Origin: Bacteroidia bacterium
GTDB taxonomy: Bacteria > Bacteroidota > Bacteroidia > Bacteroidales > F082
NCBI GenBank assembly: GCA_021287165.1
Contig: JAJTAY010000023.1
Location: 104,212 to 168,211 of the forward strand
Length of the DNA: 64,000 nucleotides
Direction of reading: 5' to 3'
Every line of letters starts with the position of its first letter. Within the stretch, counting starts at the first letter, position 1. Shown in pieces: positions 17,473 to 25,773 of this stretch. A program made the translations under genes and the position numbers. The notes beneath the pieces are model-generated. The model saw nothing but the letters and a program-made list of their open reading frames with translations, did not search any database and was not told the DNA's origin.

Positions 17473-18801
17473 ATGAAAAGAAAGCGCGATCGCATCATCA
17501 GCGGCTTTTCGAAGCTCCTCAAGGAAGAGAAGCTCAAGCTGGTGGCCGAATATTTTGAGAATCCCGGCGAGGTTGTCAGCCTGCTGAAAAGCTTCTGGCA
17601 TTCCGATGAGGAAAAGCAAAAGCTGTTCGACGAGTTCAGCGAAAACACCCTCACCAATTTTGTTATTCCCTACGGTGTAGCCCCCAATGTGATGATCAAC
17701 GGGCAAACCTATCTGGTTCCCATGGTCATCGAGGAAAGTTCGGTGGTGGCTGCAGCCTCGGCCGCTTCGAAGTTTTGGAGCGAGCGCGGCGGTTTCCGGT
17801 CGGAAGTTGTCGATACAAAAAAGGTGGGGCAGGTGCATTTCAGCTGGAGCGGACGCGCCGCCGTGCTGCATGGCCTGATGCCCGAGCTGCGGCAGCACCT
17901 GATGTCGGCCGTAAAACACATCACCGCCAATATGGAAAAACGCGGTGGCGGCGTGCTCGATATTGAGCTGAAAGACTTCACCAGGGAGATTGAGCACTAT
18001 TTCCAGCTGCTGGTTACTTTCGAAACGAAGGACAGCATGGGCGCCAACTTCATCAACTCGGTGCTCGAAGAATTTGCCCAGGCCCTTAAGGTGTTCATGG
18101 CCAACCGCCTGGAACTGCCCGACGAACAGCGTCAGGTGGAAATCATCATGTCGATTTTGTCGAACTACACACCCGAATGCCTTGTACGCACCTGGGTGGA
18201 ATGCCCGCTCAGCCAGCTCGACAATGTGGATGAAACGCTCAGCGGGGAGGCCTTTGCACGCAAGTTTGAGAAAGCGGTGCGCATTGCTCAGGTTGACGTT
18301 TACCGCGCCACCACACACAACAAAGGCATCTACAACGGCATCGACGCCGTGGCCATTGCCACCGGCAACGACTTCCGCGCCATTGAGGCGGCCGGCCATG
18401 CCTTTGCCAGCCGCGACGGGCAATACCGCAGCCTCTCGCGGGTTGAAATCGAAGACGGCATGTTCCGCTTTATCCTCGAGGTGCCGATGGCAGTGGGCAC
18501 GGTAGGCGGCCTCACCAGCCTGCATCCGCTGGCCAAGTACTCGCTCGATATGCTGGGCAATCCATCGGCCCGCGAACTGATGATGATCGCCTCGGCCATG
18601 GGTTTGGCCAACAACTGGTCGGCTGTGCGTTCGCTCACCACCAAAGGCATACAGGCCGGGCATATGAAGATGCACCTTTTCAACATTCTCAACCACTTCA
18701 AGGCCACCGACGAGGAAAAGGCCTCCGCTGCCGAATACTTCAAAGACCAAAAGGTGTCGTTTGCCGGCGTTGCACAATATCTGACGTCCATCCGCAAATA
18801 A
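17473..18801 (+). CDS. mvaA: Hydroxymethylglutaryl-CoA reductase, class II
   Basis: A 442-residue class II HMG-CoA reductase, first gene of a four-gene mevalonate operon. It makes mevalonate from HMG-CoA. Class II signatures are EESSVVAAASAASKFW (catalytic Glu region), DSMGANFINS (nucleotide/substrate loop), THNKGIYNGIDAVAIATGND (catalytic Lys and Asp) and the C-terminal GIQAGHMKMH (catalytic His). Class II enzymes are often annotated as degradative and NAD-dependent, but in an operon with mevalonate kinase and decarboxylase the biosynthetic direction is the natural reading. The next gene starts 6 bp after the stop. HMG-CoA synthase is not in the window. Confidence 0.95.
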   Translation: MKRKRDRIISGFSKLLKEEKLKLVAEYFENPGEVVSLLKSFWHSDEEKQKLFDEFSENTLTNFVIPYGVAPNVMINGQTYLVPMVIEESSVVAAASAASKFWSERGGFRSEVVDTKKVGQVHFSWSGRAAVLHGLMPELRQHLMSAVKHITANMEKRGGGVLDIELKDFTREIEHYFQLLVTFETKDSMGANFINSVLEEFAQALKVFMANRLELPDEQRQVEIIMSILSNYTPECLVRTWVECPLSQLDNVDETLSGEAFARKFEKAVRIAQVDVYRATTHNKGIYNGIDAVAIATGNDFRAIEAAGHAFASRDGQYRSLSRVEIEDGMFRFILEVPMAVGTVGGLTSLHPLAKYSLDMLGNPSARELMMIASAMGLANNWSAVRSLTTKGIQAGHMKMHLFNILNHFKATDEEKASAAEYFKDQKVSFAGVAQYLTSIRK

Positions 18802-18807
18802 TACCGC

Positions 18808-19743
18808 ATGGCTAATGTTTTCCGTTCCAACGGCAAACTGCTGATCTCAGGAGAATACCTTGTATTGCGCGGGGCGCTGTCTCTTGCCCTGCCGCTCAGG
18901 CTGGGCCAAAGCCTCGAAGTGCAGCGCGAAGAAGCCCACGGCCACCCACATCTGCTTTGGTCGGCTCTGGCACCCGGTGGAAAACCCTGGTTTAAAACCA
19001 GTTTCGAGCTGCCTTCGTTCGACATCATTGGCACCGACGACCGCGAGAAAAGCGCCCGCCTGCAAACCGTGCTGCTCACCCTCAACAGCCTCAAGCCCGA
19101 AGCCTTCGACCCGGAATACAGCTATAAAGTGATTACCCGGCTCGACTTTGAGCCACACTGGGGACTGGGGTCGAGTTCCACGCTGCTGGCCGCCCTGGCA
19201 CGCTGGGCCAAATGCGACGCCCACACCCTGCTCAACCTCTCGCTGGGCGGATCGGGTTACGATATTGCCTGCGCAACATCATCAAAACCAATACTCTATC
19301 GCAGAGACGGCATAAGGCCCGTGGTTCAGCCCACTAATTTTTATCCGCCTTTTCACGAACAGATTTTCTTTGTCTATCAAGGCCAGAAACAGGACTCGAA
19401 CCACGAGATTGTTAACTTCAACCGGCAAACCGAACACCTCGACCTTTCGGAGCCCATCGGCAAGGTGAGCGACATCAGCCTGAAAATGACCGAGACCAAA
19501 GACCCCGAAGCTTTCGCCGCCCTGATGCACGAGCACGAACTCATCCTTTCGGGCCTGCTCAAAATTCCGCCGGTCAAGACCTTTTTCCCCGACTTTGAAG
19601 GCGAACTCAAATCGCTCGGCGCCTGGGGAGGCGATTTCATGATGGCGTTGAGCAATAAAGGAGAAGCCTACGTGCGCGAATATTTTGCCGGCCAGCAACT
19701 CGATACGCTATTTACTTTCAAGGAACTTGCAATTCATGGATAA
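18808..19743 (+). CDS. GYDIA-family GHMP kinase, candidate phosphomevalonate kinase
   Basis: A 311-residue GHMP-superfamily kinase. The N terminus SNGKLLISGEYLVLRGALSL is the superfamily motif 1; HWGLGSSSTLLAAL (about 116-129) is the ATP-binding GLGSSS loop; GYDIACATSS (about 151-160) gives the family its name. The C-terminal motif 3 (WGGDFMMALS) is present. Members occur in Bacteroidota beside mevalonate genes, and the operon otherwise lacks a phosphomevalonate kinase, so this step is the most economical assignment. That is inference; it may instead be a second mevalonate kinase or a mevalonate 3-kinase. The decarboxylase start codon overlaps its last codons by 8 bp. Confidence 0.85.
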   Translation: MANVFRSNGKLLISGEYLVLRGALSLALPLRLGQSLEVQREEAHGHPHLLWSALAPGGKPWFKTSFELPSFDIIGTDDREKSARLQTVLLTLNSLKPEAFDPEYSYKVITRLDFEPHWGLGSSSTLLAALARWAKCDAHTLLNLSLGGSGYDIACATSSKPILYRRDGIRPVVQPTNFYPPFHEQIFFVYQGQKQDSNHEIVNFNRQTEHLDLSEPIGKVSDISLKMTETKDPEAFAALMHEHELILSGLLKIPPVKTFFPDFEGELKSLGAWGGDFMMALSNKGEAYVREYFAGQQLDTLFTFKELAIHG

Positions 19744-20836
19744 CCAATACTCAGGCCTTTGGCAGCACTACGTGCAAACGGCCAACCACAAGATCCCCGA
19801 AGCTGGCCTAATGGGCCAAACCGCCTGGCGCAGCCCCTCGAACATCGCCATCGTAAAATACTGGGGCAAACACGGCAATCAGTTGCCCAACAACCCCTCG
19901 CTGAGCTTCACCCTGCAAAACGCCCACACCGATACCAGCATAAGCTACACCTGGTCGCCCACAGGCCCGGAAGTGCATTTTCGTTTCGAAGGTTCCGAAA
20001 ACAAGGCATTTGCCGAGAAGATCGAAAAGCTCCTGATGCAGTTTTTGCCCGCTTTCCCGTTTCTTGGCCAGCTGAAAATGCACATCGAAAGCCGCAACAG
20101 CTTTCCGCATTCATCGGGCATTGCCTCGTCGGCTTCGTCGATGAGTGCGCTGGTGATGTGCCTGATCGACATTGAGCAGCAGCTGGGAGCAATGCTAACC
20201 GACGACGAACGCCTGCGCAAAGCCTCCTATTTTTCGCGACTTGCCTCCGGAAGCGCCGCCCGCTCAGTGTTTCCCATCGCCGCGCTTTGGGGTCATACGC
20301 CCTTTCATTCCGGGAGCCATGACGAATATGCCGTTGTTGCTGACGACATTCATCCCGTGTTTCGCAATTACCGCGATACCATCCTGATCATCAGCGCCGG
20401 CACCAAGGCCGTTTCGAGCCGTGCGGGCCACGCCCTTATGGAAGGCAACCCCTTTGCCGAAGTGCGTTACCATCAGGCCAGCAAAAACACCGGCGAACTG
20501 CTTCATGCCCTTCACAGCGGCGATCTTGAAGCTTTTGTGCGCATAACCGAAGCCGAGGCCCTGCAGCTGCACGCCCTGATGATGACCAGCGAACCCTCGT
20601 TCATCCTCATGCAGCCCAATACGCTAGAAGCCATCGCGAGGATTCGCAACTTCAGAAATGACACGGGCATTCCGCTCAGCTTTACCCTCGACGCCGGCCC
20701 CAATGTGCACCTGCTTTATCCTGATGAACATCATCCTGCAGTGAACGACTTTGTTCAGCAGCAGCTCAAAAGCCTGTGTCAGGACGGCCGCCTGATCGAA
20801 GACCGGGTGGGACAAGGTCCGCAAAAGATGATTTGA
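19736..20836 (+). CDS. mvaD: Diphosphomevalonate decarboxylase
   Basis: A 366-residue GHMP-fold enzyme that converts diphosphomevalonate to isopentenyl diphosphate with ATP. Visible are APSNIAIVKYWGK-type motif 1 (here RSPSNIAIVKYWGKH, 32-45), SFPHSSGIASSASSMSAL (about 119-136) for the phosphate loop, RLASGSAARSVF for the region with the conserved catalytic-site Arg, and TLDAGPNVHLLY near the C terminus with the catalytic Asp. The ATG at 19736 overlaps the end of the GYDIA kinase by 8 bp, and the stop shares one base with the next start (TGATG), so translation is coupled through the operon. An upstream frame extension into the previous gene is rejected because motif 1 spacing fits this ATG. 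Confidence 0.95.
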   Translation: MDNQYSGLWQHYVQTANHKIPEAGLMGQTAWRSPSNIAIVKYWGKHGNQLPNNPSLSFTLQNAHTDTSISYTWSPTGPEVHFRFEGSENKAFAEKIEKLLMQFLPAFPFLGQLKMHIESRNSFPHSSGIASSASSMSALVMCLIDIEQQLGAMLTDDERLRKASYFSRLASGSAARSVFPIAALWGHTPFHSGSHDEYAVVADDIHPVFRNYRDTILIISAGTKAVSSRAGHALMEGNPFAEVRYHQASKNTGELLHALHSGDLEAFVRITEAEALQLHALMMTSEPSFILMQPNTLEAIARIRNFRNDTGIPLSFTLDAGPNVHLLYPDEHHPAVNDFVQQQLKSLCQDGRLIEDRVGQGPQKMI

Positions 20837-21684
20837 TGAGCGGAGAGCGAAGATTTTTCGGCAAGCTTTTGCTTTTTGGCGAATATACTGTAGTGCTTGG
20901 AGCACAAGCACTTGTGTTGCCTTACGAAGAAGTGGGAGGCAGCTGGGCATTTTTGGATGAAATGCCCGACAGGGCCAAAGCCGAAAACAGCAACCGTGCG
21001 CTGAAAAACTATTTGCAATGGCTAAAACAAACTCCTGAAGCAGAAAACATTGACATTGAACGTTTTGCAAACGAGCTTGATGCCGGACTGGCTTTCGACT
21101 CCAATATTCCCAATGGTTATGGTGTGGGCAGTTCGGGGGCACTGGTGGCGGCCTTGTTCGGGCGTTACCGGCGGATGGATGTCCACCCGGCACTGAGCGA
21201 TGCGCGAAGCATATTGGGAAAACTCGAAAATTATTTTCACGGCAACAGCTCAGGCCTCGATCCGCTGGCCTGCTTCGTGGGTAAACCGCTGCTAGTGAAA
21301 GACAAGGAAATCAAAGTGCTTGACAGTTGTCCGGTACCTGATGGCCTGAAATTTGAGCTCCACGACACCGGCATCACCGCGCCCACAGGGCCTTTGGTCG
21401 CCTACTTCGGGGAGCAGATGAAGCACTACTCCTTTTATAAAAAGGTTGACCGACAACTTATCCCTGCCACTGAAAAAGCCATTGAATCGTGGCTGAACGG
21501 CAACGCACAAGGGGTTTGGGAGGCCCTTGGAGAAATTTCGGCCATTCAGTTGGCTCATTTTCAGCCCATGATACCCGAAAGCATCCGCCCGCTCTGGGAG
21601 GAAAACCTGCAGCAAGGCCGCAAACTGATGAAACTCTGCGGTTCAGGCGGCGGGGGTTATGTGCTGGCGTTTGAGAGGGGGTGA
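20836..21684 (+). CDS. mvk: Mevalonate kinase
   Basis: A 282-residue GHMP kinase. Motif 1 is FFGKLLLFGEYTVVLGAQAL, the ATP loop is GYGVGSSGALVAAL (about 104-117), and HGNSSGLDPLAC carries the catalytic Asp; motif 3 is KLCGSGGGGYVLAF. It phosphorylates mevalonate to 5-phosphomevalonate. The start overlaps the mvaD stop by one base. It is slightly shorter than most mevalonate kinases. It is the last gene of the operon; the plus-strand block ends here and the next gene is convergent. The assignment to mevalonate rather than phosphomevalonate rests mainly on the HGNSSGxDP motif and operon context, so the two GHMP kinases of the operon could in principle have swapped roles. Confidence 0.88.
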   Translation: MSGERRFFGKLLLFGEYTVVLGAQALVLPYEEVGGSWAFLDEMPDRAKAENSNRALKNYLQWLKQTPEAENIDIERFANELDAGLAFDSNIPNGYGVGSSGALVAALFGRYRRMDVHPALSDARSILGKLENYFHGNSSGLDPLACFVGKPLLVKDKEIKVLDSCPVPDGLKFELHDTGITAPTGPLVAYFGEQMKHYSFYKKVDRQLIPATEKAIESWLNGNAQGVWEALGEISAIQLAHFQPMIPESIRPLWEENLQQGRKLMKLCGSGGGGYVLAFERG

Positions 21685-21982
21685 GGGGGAGGTGTTGTTG
21701 TCAACGTTGTTATTGTTGTCGTAGTTGAGGGCAGCGTGCTTAAGTCCTGACTTATTCATTCCGGAAATGAAAAATTGATCACTGGATTAAATTTTTCCGC
21801 TTTCTATTGTATATAGTTCATTATCAAACATTTTATCCGTAACACACAGCCAATAAAACCTTTAACCCGCAGCCCTTAACCCGCGACCCGCAACCAATAA
21901 CACGTAGCCCGTTACCAACCTCCCGTCCCATGTCCCTCGTCCCCTGTTCCCAATCCGTCCCCTGTCCCCAATCCGTCCCCCG
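21685..21982. repeat. Low-complexity tract in a convergent intergenic region
   Basis: Between mvk and the cytochrome gene lies a TTG-rich stretch (about 21695-21730), then an AT-rich part, then a C-rich degenerate repeat (about 21855-21985) built on units such as AACCCG, CCCGT and GTCCC. The clearest tandem copy is CCCAATCCGTCCCC, present twice (from about 21949 and 21967). It contains no gene, no regular CRISPR-like spacing and no strong terminator hairpin. Confidence 0.6.
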
Positions 21983-23941
21983 TCACTGTTCAAGCAGTTT
22001 TCTCACATCCTGCCTTGAGGGATCAAGTTTTAAAGCGCGCTGCAGCAGCGGGTGGGCCAAGCCGGGCATGCCGGTTGATAGGTGATAGCCAGCCAGGTTG
22101 AGCAGGGCCTGCATATTGTCGGGGTTGAGCTGCAGGGCTTTGAGATAGGCTTCGTGGGCGGCAAAAAGGCGGCCCTGTTGCTGCAGGCACCAGCCGAGGT
22201 TCACATGGGCCATGTCGTTGCGAGGGTTTTGGGCAATAACCCTGTCAAACACCTCGGCTGCCTGCGCAAACTGTTGCTCGTTGGCGAGCAGGCCGCCGTA
22301 GCGGTTCAGAAAGTCGAGCTGGTAAGGAGCAAGGGCAGTTGATTTTTCCAGAAACAGCAGCGCTTCTTTACGACGGCCTTCGTTTTCGAACGCCTGTCCG
22401 ATGCGGTAGGCCGTCCAGGCATGCATGTTGTCGTACGATTGCCGGTGGAGCATGGCCGCCACCGTTTCGGGGCCTCCGTTGCGATCGGTCAGTTTAATGA
22501 TGTTTTTGTGCTCGTTGCGGAGGAAGAAATATTGCACAAAGGCGATTAGTCCGGCGGTGTCGGTCTTTTTTGGGCCTGGCCTGAGCAGTCGAGGGGCCGA
22601 GTCGAGATAGGCGGGGTTGGCGTGGTAGGTTTCGTACTCCCTCAGATAGCCCAGTCCCTTGGTGAAGGGGTCAACTTTGGGGTTGTTCACTGCTCTGAGG
22701 CCTTTGAACACCCTGGGGCGTTTGTCTTCGCGTTCGGGATTGATGATTTTGTGGTCGGTGATCATCACATGGGGGATGTCGCGACTTTTGCGCACGGGCA
22801 TATGGCAGAGGGCGCAGTCGTTGCCTTTGGCCAGGCGCAAAGCTTCGTCCTTGGTACAGGTTTTGCCGCCGGTGGCGTTGTGGCAGCTGATGCAGGTTTT
22901 GCTGAAGCGGCTGCGTGGGGTTTCCTTTACGCTGTAATGCGGGTTATGGCATTGCATACACGACAGCTGTCCGCCGGAGGCAAGATAGCAGCGGCTTTCG
23001 GTCATGCGTTCCACATGCGAGGCCATTATGAGGTCTTCTGTTCCGCCCTGAAATACTGGCAAAAAGATGTCCATGACGGTGGTGAGCGGGATGCCCGGGC
23101 GGTAGTCGTAGAACGATTTGTTGTTTTTAAGCACCATGGTGCCTTGCAGGTGGCATCGGGCGCAGACGTCGTTTTGCAGTTGTACGGGCAATTTTTTCGG
23201 GTTGACGATGGAGTAGTCGGTAAAGCGGGCAGTATCAACCAGTATGCCTTTTTTCTTCAAAGCCACATGGATGCTGCCGGGGCCGTGGCAGCGCTCACAG
23301 TCGATGCCTTCGGGCATTTGGGCGTATTTGTTTTCGGAGCCCAGCACCAGTTGTGGCAGGCCGTTGTGGCACGAGATGCATTCGAGGCCGAGGCTGCGGC
23401 CGAAACGGCTGTTGTGGCCGCCTTCGAAGCCCGGGGGCAGGTCGAAACGGTGCACTTGGGTATAGTAGGTAAACGGTATCTGAAAGGCGTAGCCGTTTAT
23501 TATATAGATATGTGAGTTGGTGTGGTGGCCCGAGCCGACGATGTAATCCACTTTTTCGCGGCGTTTGTGCACAGTGTCGCTGCCCTCGAGCCTGAACTCT
23601 TCGATCATGAGGGTTTCGCCCTGCCAGAACGGGCGATACCAAAGGTTGCTGTGCCGGTCGTAAATGAGGCTGTCTGGACCGATGATGCTGGCGCTTTTGA
23701 TGGGGGTGGCGCGTCCGAATGAACGGCCCATGCCGGTGCGCATATAGCTTTCGTAGATAAGCGGATGACACTCGCGGCATGGCTGCATGCCCACGTAAAA
23801 GGCGGTGTCGTGATGGTTCATAAAAGTTTCCCACACCAGGGTTTCTTGTGCTTTTTGCTCCTGATTTTGGGCGCACGAAGTGAGAAAGGCCAATAAGGCC
23901 GTAAGTAAATAAGCGTTGAGGAGAGTTTTTCGTTTGGGCAT
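21983..23941 (-). CDS. Seven-haem c-type cytochrome lipoprotein with C-terminal TPR domain
   Basis: A 652-residue lipoprotein (signal peptide with LTSC, Cys23). Seven CxxCH haem-binding motifs can be counted: CRECH, CISCH, CERCH, CARCH, CMQCH, CISCH and CALCH, all within about residues 50-380. From about 510 to the end there are TPR repeats (for example AHVNLGWCLQQQGRLFAAHEAYLKAL in two parts, and PDNMQALLNLAGYHL). It would sit on the periplasmic or outer face of a membrane and carry electrons or reduce a small substrate; which substrate is unknown. Cytochrome c554-like multihaem/TPR proteins have this general layout. The DUF2891 gene immediately upstream (1-bp gap) is probably cotranscribed. 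Confidence 0.88.
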   Translation of the reverse strand: MPKRKTLLNAYLLTALLAFLTSCAQNQEQKAQETLVWETFMNHHDTAFYVGMQPCRECHPLIYESYMRTGMGRSFGRATPIKSASIIGPDSLIYDRHSNLWYRPFWQGETLMIEEFRLEGSDTVHKRREKVDYIVGSGHHTNSHIYIINGYAFQIPFTYYTQVHRFDLPPGFEGGHNSRFGRSLGLECISCHNGLPQLVLGSENKYAQMPEGIDCERCHGPGSIHVALKKKGILVDTARFTDYSIVNPKKLPVQLQNDVCARCHLQGTMVLKNNKSFYDYRPGIPLTTVMDIFLPVFQGGTEDLIMASHVERMTESRCYLASGGQLSCMQCHNPHYSVKETPRSRFSKTCISCHNATGGKTCTKDEALRLAKGNDCALCHMPVRKSRDIPHVMITDHKIINPEREDKRPRVFKGLRAVNNPKVDPFTKGLGYLREYETYHANPAYLDSAPRLLRPGPKKTDTAGLIAFVQYFFLRNEHKNIIKLTDRNGGPETVAAMLHRQSYDNMHAWTAYRIGQAFENEGRRKEALLFLEKSTALAPYQLDFLNRYGGLLANEQQFAQAAEVFDRVIAQNPRNDMAHVNLGWCLQQQGRLFAAHEAYLKALQLNPDNMQALLNLAGYHLSTGMPGLAHPLLQRALKLDPSRQDVRKLLEQ

Positions 23942-23942
23942 A

Positions 23943-25016
23943 CTAATGGTTTTCAGCCGCTTCCAGTTTTATGAGGGCCAGGGTGGCAAAGGAGGCGAGC
24001 CAGTGCGCACCGGCGTATTCGCCCGAGTCCATTTTGCTGAAGGAATAGTCGAAATGCGTCTTGGCCAGCTGGAGCAGCTTTGGGTTTCCGGTGGCTTTTG
24101 CAAGCTCGGCCAGGCACCAGGCGCGGTTGAAGTTCAGTCCATCGAGGTGGGCCATTTTACCGTCGGTGCGGTCGGGCGATTCGGCCGGCCTGAGCATCGC
24201 TGCGGGGTTTTTGGCAAAGCCGGGGAGGAAATTGCCAAACCATTGCCGGAAAGTTTTCTTATCCAACACCTTAGCCATCAGCGCCGCTTCCTGCAGGCAG
24301 GGCGAGATAAAGTCGAAGCCACCGGGTTCCCAGCCGATGGGGCAGGCTTTGTCGATTAGGAAGTAGTCTGAAGCGCGCTTGCGTATGGTTTCGGCGAGGC
24401 CGGCATCGTACTTTGCAGCCCAGTCATAAGCCAGCGACATGGCAAAGGCCACATTGGTGTGTTCGCCTACGCGGATGGGATAGTTGAGTTTGAGCAGAAA
24501 CTCGCTCATTTTGCCGGAGATCAGTCTGGTGAGCGGCTGAAGGTTTTGGTGCAGTTCAGTGGACCACACTTCATCGGATTCTGCCAGGGCCTGGTCGAGT
24601 TTGAGCAGCCAGGCCCATCCGTAGGGGCGTTCGAAGTCGCGGTTGTTAGGGTCGTCGAAATAGACTACCTCTCTAGCAATGTTTTCTTCGGTGAGCAGCT
24701 GCTTTAGTTTTGAAACGATTTCATCCCTTTCGTTAAGCGCATCATAACGACTGAGCAATGTAACCAGTGTCCAGTGCCCGTGCACGGCCGAATGCCAGTC
24801 GAAACAGCCGTAAAAGACCGGGTGCATCACCCGTGGGGGAAGCAGTCCATCATCGCCCCCAAGCACATGGCCGGGTTTGTTGGGGTACTCCTGCGTAATG
24901 CATGAGGCGGCGAAACTGCTGAGATAATTGGCTTTTTTCAATTCGAGTTTGGATTGCGATTGTAGCGGCAGGCATTTGGCTAAAATCAGCAGCAACACGA
25001 TGGCGAGATGTTTCAT
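23943..25016 (-). CDS. DUF2891 family secreted protein
   Basis: A 357-residue protein with a signal peptide (hydrophobic residues 4-18, ending LQSQS). The block MHPVFYGCFDWHSAVHGHW is the hallmark of DUF2891, and WLLKLDQALAE with a C-terminal HWLASFATLAL fits an alpha/alpha-toroid-like helical fold. Its biochemical role is unknown. It is followed after 1 bp by the multihaem cytochrome gene. The presence of a signal peptide places it in the periplasm or outside the cell. Confidence 0.88.
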   Translation of the reverse strand: MKHLAIVLLLILAKCLPLQSQSKLELKKANYLSSFAASCITQEYPNKPGHVLGGDDGLLPPRVMHPVFYGCFDWHSAVHGHWTLVTLLSRYDALNERDEIVSKLKQLLTEENIAREVVYFDDPNNRDFERPYGWAWLLKLDQALAESDEVWSTELHQNLQPLTRLISGKMSEFLLKLNYPIRVGEHTNVAFAMSLAYDWAAKYDAGLAETIRKRASDYFLIDKACPIGWEPGGFDFISPCLQEAALMAKVLDKKTFRQWFGNFLPGFAKNPAAMLRPAESPDRTDGKMAHLDGLNFNRAWCLAELAKATGNPKLLQLAKTHFDYSFSKMDSGEYAGAHWLASFATLALIKLEAAENH

Positions 25017-25207
25017 GAATAAGCGCTTTGGCTTCGAAAATAATGCTTTTTAAAAAGGCCGCTGATTGATTTAACTACAGGCCGTGGTTTTCATTCTCGC
25101 AAACCAAATCATAAAAAAATAAAAAATCGGCCGGAAAAGCTCCCGATTGACGCCTGTAACTGTTTTGTTTCTTGCCGTTAGGCAGGAAATCCGGATTTTT
25201 GCCCCGC

Positions 25208-25570
25208 ATGCTGAAAAAATGGATTTATATCGTCCTTGGGTTCATTTCCCTCGGTCTGGGAATATTGGGGATTTTTGTGCCAGGTCTGCCCACCACCATC
25301 TTTCTCATCATCACGGCCTTTTTCTGGTTGCGGAGCTCACCCGGTCTGCATCAGCGTTTGCTCAATCATAAAATTCTGGGCGGTTACCTCAAGCAGGTGC
25401 AAAACGGCATGAGCCGCCGCCTGAAGATCAAAGCCATCAGCACCATGTGGACTATGATCCTTATTTCGTCCTATTTCTTTATCGAGAGTTGGCTTTGGCG
25501 TGGAGTGCTTATCGCGGTGGGCATTATAGGCACCATCAGTATGGGCATGCAGCCTGAACCGGAAGAGTGA
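25208..25570 (+). CDS. DUF454 (YbaN) family inner-membrane protein
   Basis: A 120-residue protein with the DUF454 pattern: an N-terminal helix YIVLGFISLGLGILGIFVPG, the signature LPTTIFLIITAFFWLRSSP, then LLNHKILGGYLKQ and two C-terminal helices. Its function is unknown. The ATG at 25208 is chosen over a TTG 36 bases upstream because the helix begins right after it. It is a single gene, divergent from DUF2891 and convergent with mrpA. Confidence 0.85.
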   Translation: MLKKWIYIVLGFISLGLGILGIFVPGLPTTIFLIITAFFWLRSSPGLHQRLLNHKILGGYLKQVQNGMSRRLKIKAISTMWTMILISSYFFIESWLWRGVLIAVGIIGTISMGMQPEPEE

Positions 25571-25773
25571 GGCCGGGTGCCTGATGCCGGGAGATATTTT
25601 GGCTAATTGGTTATAATAGAGGGTTTAGTGTTTGATCTTTGGTGTTCTGTGTTCCATAGGTTCCGTTCACTGCCCAAGGTTAAGCCCGAAACCGTTAAAC
25701 CGCACATATATTGTCGTCAGGTGTCCGCTGGCCATAATCTAATTCCAGCAACTCCTAACCCGTTACCAAGCCT
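25571..25773. repeat. Degenerate low-complexity tract in a convergent intergenic region
   Basis: A G/T-rich part (about 25615-25660, with GTTTGATCTTTGGTGTTCTG) is followed by a C-rich part ending CCTAACCCGTTACCAAGCC (about 25754-25772). The last piece shares CCCGTTACCAA with the tract at 21685-21982. No gene is seen. Confidence 0.45.

Noticed and set aside
17467..18777. A 436-codon open frame on the minus strand opposite HMG-CoA reductase
   Set aside because: Shadow of a well-supported gene; no motifs of its own.
21855..21985. C-rich repeat as a possible CRISPR array
   Set aside because: Units are short, degenerate and without regular unique spacers; no cas genes nearby.
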